DNA of 12,003 nucleotides. Origin: CAZNLL01 sp964573885. GTDB lineage: Bacteria > Desulfobacterota > DSM-4660 > Desulfatiglandales > Desulfatiglandaceae. The DNA lies in contig CAZNLL010000119.1 in the NCBI GenBank assembly GCA_964573885.1, positions 1-12,003 on the forward strand. Reading direction: 5' to 3'. This document shows, piece by piece, positions 1 to 7,122 of this stretch. The first letter of the stretch is position 1. Every line of letters begins with the position of its first letter. The translations under genes were made by a program, and so were the position numbers. The notes under the pieces were generated by a model. It saw only the letters and a list, made by a program, of their open reading frames with translations, was not told where the DNA came from and searched no databases.

Positions 1-447
1 AATCCCGTGTCCGCCCTCATTATCCCGGCCCTCATTTACAGGATATTTGAAGGGGAGAACCCCCTCAACATATGGGGAGACGGCTCTACAGTGCGGGATT
101 TTGTGTATGCCGACGATGTAGCGGATTTCATGATCCTTATGATGGAAAAAAATGAGACCGCCCCTTTAAATGTGGGAAGTGGGGAGCCTATCACCATCAA
201 GAGGGTTGCCGAGACCGTGGTGAGGCATGCTGAAAAAAGAAGGGGTGAAAGAATTGGCATTGAGTGGGATAATTCCAAGCCTACGGGCGAGAAGTACCGG
301 GTCACAAGCATTAAGGAGGCAGAGTCACGGCTCGGGTGGTTTCCTAAAGTGGGCCTGGATGAGGGGATTGAAAAGACCGTGGCATGGTATGACGGCCATA
401 AATCAAAACAGATAAAAAGACATAGCGTTTTGTCAGAGGATGAATAA
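1..447 (+). CDS. NAD-dependent nucleotide-sugar epimerase/dehydratase/reductase (extended SDR), C-terminal part
   Basis: This is the last 148 codons of a gene that begins before the window; the frame is open from base 1, so the GTG at base 7 is not the true start. The visible part is the substrate-binding half of an extended short-chain dehydrogenase/reductase: an IPALI helix, WGDGSTVRDFVYADDVA at about residues 25-41 (the sugar-nucleotide contact region followed by the YxDDVA strand), then NVGSGEPITIKRVAE and a closing LGWFPK segment. The Rossmann NAD-binding motif and the YxxxK catalytic pair would lie upstream and cannot be checked. The family includes GDP-fucose synthase, 4,6-dehydratases and epimerases acting on nucleotide sugars in the cytoplasm. 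Because hddA and hddC lie in the same block, I infer a GDP-heptose or other GDP-sugar substrate, but the exact reaction cannot be read from this fragment. Confidence 0.88.
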   Translation, partial: NPVSALIIPALIYRIFEGENPLNIWGDGSTVRDFVYADDVADFMILMMEKNETAPLNVGSGEPITIKRVAETVVRHAEKRRGERIGIEWDNSKPTGEKYRVTSIKEAESRLGWFPKVGLDEGIEKTVAWYDGHKSKQIKRHSVLSEDE

Positions 448-1779
448 GTGAGTGGCAAGGTAACCTTTGTAAGACCCCCGAATCTTCAGAAGTCGGGCGA
501 GTGGAAGAAGCAGGGCGTGATTCGCTGTCCCCTGAATCTGGCCCTCATGGCGGCTTTTTTGAGGGAGAGGGGAGGATATGAGTGTTCCCTGGTGGACTTT
601 GAAATCATTAATGTGTCCCTTCCCGAAGAAATGGCGGAAAGGGTCCTTGAACACAATCCGAGGTATGTGTGTATTTCCACCTTGACCCCAAGATATCCCA
701 CAGTGGTCAGGATGTGTGAGGAAATAAAGAAGATGAACCCGGGGGTTATCACCATTGTGGGGGGGCCGCATGTGACAGGGCTTCCCCGAATGTCCCTCTT
801 TGACCCCATCACCTACGGGATCATTGGAGAGGGAGAAGAGGCCCTCCTGGAGCTTCTCAATACCCTGGAAGCCGGGCATGAACCCTCAGGGTTGGAAAAC
901 CTGGTTTTCAGGGAGGGCGGAGGCATACGGGTCAACCAAACCCGCCCCTTCATAAGGAACCTGGATGAGTTGCCTTTCCCGGCCTGGGATCTTATGACCT
1001 TTGATGAATATACGGACCCCATCTATTTTGAAGGCCCCCATCTGGCCACCTTTTCCGGAAGGGGCTGTCCCTATGACTGCAGCTTCTGCGCCTCCCGGGT
1101 TACATGGAAAGGCAAGCTTCGGCTGAGGTCTGAAGAAAACGTGATGCAAGAGCTTAGGCATATGGTTCATGTGCTGGGGATCAGAAACCTGATGTTCTGG
1201 GATGATACCTTTGCAGCGGATAAAAAAAGGGCCGTCACCCTTTGCGGTCGGATGATCGAAGAGAAGCTGGATGTAAGATATACAGTCCAGATACGGGCGG
1301 ATTCCGTGTCTGAACCCCTGGTGGCCGCCCTCAGGGACTCGGGTTGTGCCTTTGCGGCTATCGGGGTGGAGAGCGGGAACGAAAACATGCTTGTAAAGAT
1401 TGGAAAGCGGGAGACCAAGGCCCAGTTCAGAAGAGCGGTCAAGCTGATGAAAGAGGCGGGACTCCCGGTCATCGCCAGCTATATCATCGGACTTCCCGGG
1501 GATACCCATGAAACCATAAGAGAGACCATCGATTTTGCCTTTGAACTGGATGCGGATCAATCCAAATTCATGATCCTCGCCCCTTTTCCTGGAACAAGGG
1601 TGTACGACCTCGCCGTGAGCAAGGGGCTGGTGGACCCCACCGATTTTGGGCAGATGGAGGCCCTGAACTATTATGACAGCGTGGCTATTAACCTCTCCCA
1701 GGTTTCAGATGACGATCTTATCAAATATCAGGACGAGGCCTATGCCCGTTTTGATGAAGCGCGGGAAGTGGAGAAATGA
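448..1779 (+). CDS. Cobalamin-binding-type radical SAM enzyme (B12-rSAM)
   Basis: The 443-residue protein starts with GTG directly after the TAA of the previous gene. An AGAGGA ribosome-binding site sits 7 bases upstream, so the two are almost certainly co-transcribed. Residues 1 to about 150 look like the B12-binding domain of the BchE/B12-rSAM group (TFVRPPN start, VGGPHVTG near residue 110, GIIGEGEEALLEL near 128). The DxHxxG motif of classical B12 enzymes is not seen; this is common in the group. The radical SAM core follows, with the [4Fe-4S] motif CxxxCxxC at C207, C211 and C214, then the usual GVESGNENML and IIGLPGDTHETI segments and an APFPGT region. Family members do radical methylations, cyclisations and rearrangements. 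The position among sugar-nucleotide genes suggests action on a sugar or on the finished glycan, but no substrate can be named. Confidence 0.9.
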   Translation: MSGKVTFVRPPNLQKSGEWKKQGVIRCPLNLALMAAFLRERGGYECSLVDFEIINVSLPEEMAERVLEHNPRYVCISTLTPRYPTVVRMCEEIKKMNPGVITIVGGPHVTGLPRMSLFDPITYGIIGEGEEALLELLNTLEAGHEPSGLENLVFREGGGIRVNQTRPFIRNLDELPFPAWDLMTFDEYTDPIYFEGPHLATFSGRGCPYDCSFCASRVTWKGKLRLRSEENVMQELRHMVHVLGIRNLMFWDDTFAADKKRAVTLCGRMIEEKLDVRYTVQIRADSVSEPLVAALRDSGCAFAAIGVESGNENMLVKIGKRETKAQFRRAVKLMKEAGLPVIASYIIGLPGDTHETIRETIDFAFELDADQSKFMILAPFPGTRVYDLAVSKGLVDPTDFGQMEALNYYDSVAINLSQVSDDDLIKYQDEAYARFDEAREVEK

Positions 1780-1809
1780 CGAAGGCCTTCGACTCGGCTG
1801 AGCTCGTCG
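1780..1809. repeat. Palindrome plus adjacent imperfect hairpin downstream of the radical SAM gene
   Basis: Directly after the radical SAM stop codon is a perfect 12-base palindrome, CGAAGGCCTTCG (1780-1791). It is followed by an imperfect hairpin at 1790-1806, with stems CGACTC and GAGCTCG, one bulged C and a GGCT loop. There is no U-run after it, so it is not a standard rho-independent terminator. It lies in the 139-base gap before the epimerase and could be a dispersed palindromic element or an mRNA-stabilising structure. Only one copy is visible here. Confidence 0.3.
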
Positions 1810-1918
1810 CGGGCCGCCAGTCACCTTTGAACAGGTACCCTCATCCTCAAAGGGTTGCCCTTGCAGCTGGATGCGGAGCTATTTCAAAAATCGAAAGTGT
1901 TATAGGAAAAGGACCACC

Positions 1919-2431
1919 ATGATCACAGAGGAAACGCCCCTTCAGGGGGTGCTATTAATCAAGCTGGAGGCCTTTGAAGACCATCGAGGTCAGTACATTG
2001 AGACCTTTAACCGGAAGGCCTACCAGGATCAGGGCATGGACATGGACTTTGTACAGGATGATATCTCCATATCATCCCGTTTCGTACTCCGGGGTATTCA
2101 CGGGGATGATGTGACATGGAAACTGATCACTTGCCTTTACGGCAGGTTTTATTTGGTGGTGGTCAATTGTGATAAGGACTCGGAGCACTTCGGCAGGTGG
2201 CAATCATTCGTGCTTTCCGAATACAACCGGCATCAGGTGCTGGTGCCCCCTAAGTACGGAAACGGGCACCTGGTCCTCAGTGACAGGGCCATATTTCATT
2301 ACAAGCAGAGCACGTACTATGATCCATCCAGGCAGTTCACCTATAAGTGGAATAATCCCCGGTTGAATATCTGGTGGCCCGTGAGGGCGCCCATCCTCTC
2401 CCGGCGGGATGATTCAGGCCGGTTTGTGTAA
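1919..2431 (+). CDS. RmlC-family sugar 3,5-epimerase (possibly for a GDP-heptose derivative)
   Basis: The 170-residue protein belongs to the dTDP-4-dehydrorhamnose 3,5-epimerase (RmlC) cupin family. Visible landmarks are DHRGQYIETFN at 21-31, FVQDD at 44-48, LRGIH at 57-61 with the putative catalytic-base His61, K68, FHYKQSTYYDP at 126-136 and the ending IWWPVRAPILSRRD. I chose the ATG at 1919 because AGGAAAAGGA lies just upstream and the family homology begins here; an in-frame ATG at 1871 would add 16 basic residues that do not look like the family. Known members epimerise C3 and C5 of 4-keto-6-deoxy sugar nucleotides. No rmlA, rmlB or rmlD is seen, whereas hddA and hddC follow at once, so a keto-GDP-heptose substrate, as for the Campylobacter DdahB/MlghB enzymes, is plausible. 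The conserved FAHG of RmlC reads YGNG here. The family call is firm; the substrate is inference. Confidence 0.85.
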   Translation: MITEETPLQGVLLIKLEAFEDHRGQYIETFNRKAYQDQGMDMDFVQDDISISSRFVLRGIHGDDVTWKLITCLYGRFYLVVVNCDKDSEHFGRWQSFVLSEYNRHQVLVPPKYGNGHLVLSDRAIFHYKQSTYYDPSRQFTYKWNNPRLNIWWPVRAPILSRRDDSGRFV

Positions 2432-2468
2432 GCGCGTTTTTTGGGAAAAAGGCTAAGGATAAAAACAT

Positions 2469-3467
2469 ATGATTATAAGCAGGACGCCCTTTCGGATTTC
2501 ATTTTTTGGCGGGGGAACGGATTATCCCGGATGGTACCGCGAGAACGGTGGTGCGGTCCTCAGCACCTCCATCAACAAATACTGTTACGTGATTGTGCGC
2601 TACCTCCCCCCATTTTTTGATTACAAGTTCAGGGTCCGTTACACCAAGAGGGAGGAGACCAAGACCATCGGAGAGATCAGGCACCCGTCGGTGCGGGAGT
2701 GCCTTTTCTTCATGGGCTTTGACAGGGGTGTGGAGATGCAGCACAACGGCGACCTTCCTGCCATGTCGGGCCTGGGCTCCAGTTCATCCTTTACAGTGGG
2801 CTTGCTCAATGCCTTGTATGCCCTCAAGGGCAGAATGACCACCAAAAGACAACTTGCCTTGAATGCCATCCATGTGGAGCAGGAAAGAATCAAGGAGAAT
2901 GTGGGGTCTCAGGACCAGACCATTGCCGCCTTTGGAGGCTTCAACAAGATAGAATTCGGTGGGGTTCAGGAGATAGCTGTAAGACCGGTGGTCATAAGCC
3001 CGGAAAGACTGGATCGGCTTCAAAAACACCTCATGCTGTTTTTTACGGGTTTTCCACGAAGGGCCTCAGAGGTGGCCGGTGAGCAGATCAGAAGAATCCC
3101 GGAAAAGCGGGCTGAACTGGAGACCATGATGGAGCTGGTGGAGGAGGTCCTGGGCATTCTCAACGACAGCAGGGACAGGCTGAGTGAATTTGGAACCCTC
3201 TTGCATGAGCAGTGGAAGATTAAGAGGAAAATGACGGATTTGATTTCAAATGACCATATCGATGAGATCTATGCGGCCGGCATGGAAGCGGGCGCCCTTG
3301 GGGGGAAGCTTCTGGGGGCCGGCGGCGGCGGGTTTATGCTTTTCTTCGCCAGGCCGGAGGATCAGGAGCGCATCAAGGATCGGCTCCATAATCTGCTTCA
3401 CGTCCCCTTTACCTTTGAGAACCTGGGTAGCCAGATCATCTATTACGCCCCGGAGAATAATTTTTAG
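2469..3467 (+). CDS. hddA: D-glycero-alpha-D-manno-heptose-7-phosphate kinase (GHMP family)
   Basis: The 332-residue GHMP-superfamily kinase begins with MIISRTPFRISFFGGGTDYP, the characteristic opening of the HddA group. The ATP-binding motif GLGSSSS is at residues 101-107 and the third GHMP motif, GGKLLGAGGGGF, at 278-289. The length fits the family. HddA phosphorylates D-glycero-D-manno-heptose 7-phosphate at O-1 using ATP, in the cytoplasm, on the route to GDP-alpha-D-manno-heptose. The ATG has an AAGGAT ribosome-binding site 8 bases upstream, and the gene lies 37 bases after the epimerase, consistent with one operon. The adjoining hddC supports the assignment over a fucokinase or galactokinase-like role. 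The sedoheptulose-7-phosphate isomerase (gmhA) and the phosphatase (gmhB) that the pathway also needs are not in the window and may lie upstream or elsewhere in the genome. Confidence 0.9.
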   Translation: MIISRTPFRISFFGGGTDYPGWYRENGGAVLSTSINKYCYVIVRYLPPFFDYKFRVRYTKREETKTIGEIRHPSVRECLFFMGFDRGVEMQHNGDLPAMSGLGSSSSFTVGLLNALYALKGRMTTKRQLALNAIHVEQERIKENVGSQDQTIAAFGGFNKIEFGGVQEIAVRPVVISPERLDRLQKHLMLFFTGFPRRASEVAGEQIRRIPEKRAELETMMELVEEVLGILNDSRDRLSEFGTLLHEQWKIKRKMTDLISNDHIDEIYAAGMEAGALGGKLLGAGGGGFMLFFARPEDQERIKDRLHNLLHVPFTFENLGSQIIYYAPENNF

Positions 3468-3485
3468 CCAACTCTGGTGGAGGGC

Positions 3486-4190
3486 ATGGGGGAGCGACTC
3501 AAGGATATAGACGTCCTCATATTGTGCGGAGGCAAAGGGGAGAGGCTCAGGCCCGTGAGCGGGGCTTGTCCGAAGGTCCTCATGCCCGTGGCGGGGAGAC
3601 CCTTTATAGACCTTTTGCTGGAAGATCTTGCCGGGTGGGGCTTCAGGAGGTTTATCTTGAGTACGGGTCATCTGAAGGCACAGGTGAGGCGGCATTTTGA
3701 AGGGACCGGGCCGGCCGTGGAATTCTCGGATGAAGACTCCCCCTTGGGCACGGGAGGGGCGGTGAAAAAGGCCGAAGGCCTGATCACAAGCCCCTGCTTT
3801 TTGGTGATGAACGGGGATTCCATGTGCAAGACCGACTTCGCCCGGTTCTATGGCTTTCATCGCAGAAAGAGAGGCATGCTGACGGCCGTCTTGGCCAGAG
3901 CGCAATCGGGGACCGATTACGGGGTGGTCTCCATAGACGATGAACAGAGGATCACCCGTTTCAAGGAAAAGACCCCGGCCGGGGAGAAGGCCTTGGTTAA
4001 CGCAGGGATATACATGATGAACCGGGCCGTGTTTCTCAATATGCCGGAGCAAGAGACCTTTTCCCTGGAATATGATTTGTTCCCCCGGGTGGTGGAGCTG
4101 GGCTTCTATGGATTTATCACGGATGGGCACGTGATTGATATTGGAACCCCGGAAAGATATCAAAAAGCGAATAAGCTTTTGGGGTCCTAA
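3486..4190 (+). CDS. hddC: D-glycero-alpha-D-manno-heptose 1-phosphate guanylyltransferase-type nucleotidyltransferase
   Basis: The 234-residue protein is a single-domain sugar-1-phosphate nucleotidyltransferase. It shows the nucleotide-binding signature LCGGKGERLRP (residues 13-23), CPKVLMPVAGRP with the conserved lysine, SPLGTGGA (about 85-92), NGDS with the metal-binding Asp (109-112), NAGIYM (172-177) and DIGTPERY (218-225). Together with hddA it should convert heptose 1-phosphate to NDP-heptose, GDP-heptose in the characterised HddC pathway. Base specificity for GTP rather than CTP or TTP cannot be read from the motifs alone. Two starts are possible: ATG at 3486, with GGTGGAGG unusually close, or an in-frame GTG at 3477 only 9 bases after the hddA stop. 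I prefer the ATG, but the N-terminus is uncertain by three residues. It is the last + strand gene before an opposing gene. Confidence 0.85.
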   Translation: MGERLKDIDVLILCGGKGERLRPVSGACPKVLMPVAGRPFIDLLLEDLAGWGFRRFILSTGHLKAQVRRHFEGTGPAVEFSDEDSPLGTGGAVKKAEGLITSPCFLVMNGDSMCKTDFARFYGFHRRKRGMLTAVLARAQSGTDYGVVSIDDEQRITRFKEKTPAGEKALVNAGIYMMNRAVFLNMPEQETFSLEYDLFPRVVELGFYGFITDGHVIDIGTPERYQKANKLLGS

Positions 4191-4195
4191 ACCCC
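4181..4195. terminator. Short GC hairpin at the end of hddC (weak terminator candidate)
   Basis: GGGGT (4181-4185) and ACCCC (4191-4195) can pair around a CCTAA loop that contains the hddC stop codon. It sits in the 38-base gap between two convergent genes, where a terminator is expected. The stem is only 5 base pairs and neither strand has a convincing T-run after it, so this is a weak candidate. Confidence 0.22.
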
Positions 4196-4228
4196 CTGCG
4201 TTTCCAAGCCCGCCTCAAGGCAAAGGCC

Positions 4229-5149
4229 TTATATATAGTCGAGGAGCTTCAGAAGGTTTCGCCGGATTTTGCCTCTTATACGATATTCCCAGTATTTTCT
4301 CCGACAGGGACCTAATTCCTGGGGACCTATTTGTTTGACAATGCGGGATGAGCCGTCCCTGTAAGAGTGGGTGAGTTTTCCAGTGAAGAGCCCTTTTCTG
4401 TAAGAACGGATGTCTTTTTCGTATCTCTTGGTTACGCTATCAATGAGTGTTTCGTACCTCTCAAGCCTTTGCCCCGTGTGGGTACGACCCAAAAAAGAGA
4501 TGGTGGGAATGAAAAAGGGAAGATAGCCCTTCGTGTTGAGACGGTAGTTGAGCCCAATGGTGGGGGAATACCTGTAAGGGTCTTTATCCTGGTTTTTGGG
4601 GAAGCATTCTTTAATGATATTAAGACGAAACACAGCGTTGCTCTCCAGGCCGTGTCCGGTTGCGAGCCAGAAGGGGAGGAAATCCATCTTTTGAGGGGGG
4701 GGCTTTTCAAGGTATTCAGGCCATATGACCTTGCCGTAATCGTTCTCTGCGGACAGGGCCTGGCTAAGCCCCCACACGCAAGAGATTTCCCCGTCTGTGT
4801 CTAGCCTTTTGACGGCTTTGTCAAACCATTGTTCATCCAGGATGGCATCGGAGACGGCCAGGAGGACCACGTATTGGCCTCTGGCCATGGTAAAGCCCTT
4901 CCAGATGGCATCCAGTACGGTGTTCTCCCCCTCCTCCTTTTCTGAAACCCAGCGCAGATGGGGGTGCTCCTGTAAAATCTCGATGGTTTGATCTGTGGAA
5001 CCGCCGTCGATGATAATATGCTCGTAATCGGTAAAAGACTGTTTCAATACCGATTCAATGGTATTTTTCAGGAACCTGCCGCTGTTCAAACAGAAAGTAA
5101 CCACAGAGATTTTCGGATATTCAGGGGCCGGCAAAGGCGGGACCTCCAC
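4229..5149 (-). CDS. Family 2 glycosyltransferase (GT-A fold)
   Basis: The 306-residue protein has the standard GT2 opening: KISVVTFCLNSGRFLKNTIESVL at about residues 13-35, then IIIDGGSTDQTIEIL at 45-59, where D48 and D53 belong to the nucleotide-sugar site. The next expected segment, usually NSDD or DxD for metal binding, reads LAVSDAI here (D101), so only one acidic residue is clear. No membrane segment is evident, so it probably acts at the cytoplasmic face, adding one sugar to a lipid-linked glycan; donor and acceptor are unknown. The start is GTG, preceded by AAGGGAG ten bases upstream; the frame stays open to about 5221 but without a better start. It is the only minus-strand gene between two + strand blocks. 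Base composition is uneven and lower than its neighbours in the part coding for the C-terminus (25 G/C of 60 at 4381-4440). Confidence 0.88.
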   Translation of the reverse strand: MEVPPLPAPEYPKISVVTFCLNSGRFLKNTIESVLKQSFTDYEHIIIDGGSTDQTIEILQEHPHLRWVSEKEEGENTVLDAIWKGFTMARGQYVVLLAVSDAILDEQWFDKAVKRLDTDGEISCVWGLSQALSAENDYGKVIWPEYLEKPPPQKMDFLPFWLATGHGLESNAVFRLNIIKECFPKNQDKDPYRYSPTIGLNYRLNTKGYLPFFIPTISFLGRTHTGQRLERYETLIDSVTKRYEKDIRSYRKGLFTGKLTHSYRDGSSRIVKQIGPQELGPCRRKYWEYRIRGKIRRNLLKLLDYI

Positions 5150-5361
5150 ACCGATGTAGCTCCCTTGCCGGGAAAGGGGGCCTCCCCGGAGGGGCCAAGG
5201 TCTTTCAAGAAATCAAGATATCATCCGGATCCTGAGAGGTCAATGGTTCAAAGGGCATGGAAAAGGGGGGGGAATTGTGTTAGAGAAATAGGGTGTTTTT
5301 TATCCCGGGACCAGGGTCGGCGCTGGGGTCCACCAGGAAAGGCGGTACAAAGGCCGGGTTT
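5150..5361. promoter_or_regulatory. Gap between divergent genes; presumed promoter region
   Basis: This 212-base gap separates the minus-strand glycosyltransferase from the methyltransferase start at 5362, so it should hold the start signals of both transcripts. I looked for sigma-70 boxes: TTGTGT near 5275 followed by TTTATC about 18 bases later is the best + strand pair, but it is a weak match. No operator, riboswitch or recognisable small gene is visible. An in-frame extension of the + strand gene from 5293 covers part of it, but reads unlike the family. Confidence 0.3.
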
Positions 5362-6201
5362 ATGGAAATGAGAGATCAAAACGCCTTGCGTTACCTGGAG
5401 CTTATGAAAAACGCCCTGTCATTCTCCCTTTGGGTGGAACCGGGTATTCCCATTGAAACCTTCAATTACAGGCGGTCCATCCTGAGCCGGTTTCTGGTAA
5501 AGGCCTTGTCCGCCGTTTTGGGCCGGGTCAACCTGGAGCTGGTCAGGCCTGTTGACTATGATGCCGAGCAAAGGCAAAAAGGCATGATATGGCCCATGCA
5601 GGCCGATACCATGATCGGCCTCAAACGCCTTGATAACATCCAGTTTTGCGTGGAAAAGGTCCTGGCGGACCACATAGAGGGGGATCTGATTGAAACGGGT
5701 GTATGGCGGGGCGGGGCCTGTATCTTCATGAGGGCCATATTGGCCGCCTATGAGGTCACGGACCGGCGGGTTTTCGTGGCCGATTCTTTTGAAGGCCTTC
5801 CAAGGCCCGACGAGAAGACCTATGCCCATGACAGAGGCGATAAGCACCACAGCGCTGATTTTCTGGCCGTGTCCGAGGAGGAGGTCAGAGCCCGGTTTGA
5901 GCGATACGGCCTCCTGGATGACCAGGTGGTTTTTCTGAAAGGATGGTTTAAGGATACATTGCCGCGGGCCCCCATAGAGAGATTGTCGGTGATGCGGTTG
6001 GACGGAGATATGTATCAATCAACCATAGAGTCCCTGACCTGTCTTTATCCCAAGCTGTCCCCAGGGGGTTTCTGCATTATTGATGACTATGCCCTGGAGG
6101 GGTGCAGGAAAGCGGTGGGCGACTACAGGGCCGACCACGGGATAACCAGCCCCCTTTGTGAGATCGACTGGACAGGTGTTTATTGGGAGAAGGGGAAATG
6201 A
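5362..6201 (+). CDS. TylF/MycF-type O-methyltransferase
   Basis: The 279-residue protein matches the macrocin-O-methyltransferase (TylF) family, SAM-dependent enzymes that methylate sugar hydroxyls. Visible motifs are IETGVWRGGACIFMRAIL at 110-127 (SAM motif I), VADSFEGLP at 139-147, RLDGDMYQST at 212-221 and IIDDYALEGCRKAV at 239-252; the Asp residues of the last two match the metal-binding pattern known for TylF/MycF. I chose the ATG at 5362 (another follows at 5368) rather than an alternative start at 5293, because the extra 23 residues are low-complexity and not family-like. It is the first gene of the right-hand + strand block, and its stop overlaps the next start (ATGA). I infer that it O-methylates a sugar of the glycan made by this locus. 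The specific hydroxyl cannot be predicted. Confidence 0.9.
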   Translation: MEMRDQNALRYLELMKNALSFSLWVEPGIPIETFNYRRSILSRFLVKALSAVLGRVNLELVRPVDYDAEQRQKGMIWPMQADTMIGLKRLDNIQFCVEKVLADHIEGDLIETGVWRGGACIFMRAILAAYEVTDRRVFVADSFEGLPRPDEKTYAHDRGDKHHSADFLAVSEEEVRARFERYGLLDDQVVFLKGWFKDTLPRAPIERLSVMRLDGDMYQSTIESLTCLYPKLSPGGFCIIDDYALEGCRKAVGDYRADHGITSPLCEIDWTGVYWEKGK

Positions 6202-7112
6202 CGGCCCCGGGGCTCAGGGGTGTGCAGGGAGATGACGGCCATGAGGGGAACAGGTCTCTATTGGAAAGGGCTCCTGAGAAGTGCATATTGTGCGGGTCAA
6301 GAGGTAGGGAACTCCTCATAGAGAAGGATTCCATGAAGGTCCACCGTTGCTCCAACTGTGGTCTGGGTTTTCTGGATCCCCGTCCTTCCCAGGAGGAGTT
6401 GGAAGATCTCTACCGCGAGGCCTATTTTTCCGAACGTTATGATGAGGGTGTGCCGCCCGGCAGCCCTGAGTATAAGAGGAGGCTCGGGGGGGAAGAGCAC
6501 CGCATCAAATTTATCCGCAAAGAAAGGCCCTCGGGCCGTCTGCTTGATATCGGCTGTGGTTATGGATACTTTCTGGCCGCTTCCCGCAATCACGGGTATG
6601 AGGTCGAGGGTGTGGATGTCTCCCGATGGGCCGCCCGGTATGCCATCGAGGAACTGGGGCTCCCTGTGACCCTGGGACAGATCAAAGACATCGTCTTCCC
6701 CGGCGGTGGTTTTGATGTCATCACCATGTGGCATTTCCTGGAACACGCCCAGGATCCTCACCTGGTGCTGCGCCAGGCCAGGTCCTGGTTGAAACAAGAC
6801 GGTATCCTGGTCATTGATGTCCCCAACTACGAGGGCACGGATGCCCGAAAAATGTGGAATCGGTGGGATGGGTGGTCTTTGCCTTACCATCTGTGGCATT
6901 TTACCGACCACGCCTTAAGGGAACTGCTTGCCCAGCATGGACTGGCCGTGGTACGGCGCAAGGATTATCATTCCGATTTCATCAAGGCCAGGCTCCGCCG
7001 CATCCTGTTGCTTCGCCCCTTTGCGCGTCTCATCGCCAAAATGTACTCCGGCACCAGCATTGCCGTAATTTCAAGGATCGCGGACACGAGAAGGGGCCGA
7101 GGATTTTGCTAA
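6198..7112 (+). CDS. Zinc-ribbon class I SAM methyltransferase (Methyltransf_23-like)
   Basis: The 304-residue protein has two parts. The N-terminus carries a small zinc ribbon with two CxxC pairs, C29/C32 (CILCG) and C51/C54 (CSNCG), followed by GLGFLDPRPS. The second part is a class I methyltransferase: LLDIGCGYGYF at 115-125 is SAM motif I, VEGVDVS at 137-142 holds the acidic residue that normally binds the ribose, and FDVITMWHFLEHAQDP at 172-187 is the typical later motif. The ATG at 6198 overlaps the preceding stop (ATGA) and has GAGAAGGGG upstream; the in-frame TTG at 6183 is less likely. Such proteins are common in O-antigen and capsule loci, where they act on nucleotide sugars or glycans. 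The target atom is not evident. The C-terminus is arginine-rich. Confidence 0.88.
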   Translation: MTAPGLRGVQGDDGHEGNRSLLERAPEKCILCGSRGRELLIEKDSMKVHRCSNCGLGFLDPRPSQEELEDLYREAYFSERYDEGVPPGSPEYKRRLGGEEHRIKFIRKERPSGRLLDIGCGYGYFLAASRNHGYEVEGVDVSRWAARYAIEELGLPVTLGQIKDIVFPGGGFDVITMWHFLEHAQDPHLVLRQARSWLKQDGILVIDVPNYEGTDARKMWNRWDGWSLPYHLWHFTDHALRELLAQHGLAVVRRKDYHSDFIKARLRRILLLRPFARLIAKMYSGTSIAVISRIADTRRGRGFC

Positions 7113-7122
7113 AGGCGTTATT

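Noticed and set aside
886..1560. A 224-codon open frame opposite the radical SAM gene
   Set aside because: It mirrors the coding sequence of a clear radical SAM enzyme and shows no domain of its own.
3246..4163. A 305-codon open frame on the minus strand opposite hddA and hddC
   Set aside because: It lies fully opposite two well-recognised genes, reads as a His/Pro/Gly-rich protein without family motifs, and is explained by the GC-rich codon pattern of the + strand genes.
4217..4231. AAGGC/GCCTT hairpin next to the glycosyltransferase stop codon
   Set aside because: The stem is five base pairs, lacks a T-run in the transcript direction, and overlaps the coding end.
5275..5305. Possible sigma-70 promoter (TTGTGT and TTTATC) before the TylF-type gene
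   Set aside because: Each box matches only about three consensus positions, too weak to call; the gap is annotated only as a presumed promoter region.
4988..5371. A + strand frame across the 5' end of the glycosyltransferase and the divergent gap
   Set aside because: The first half is antisense to the glycosyltransferase and the rest is Arg/Gly/Pro-rich noise without motifs.
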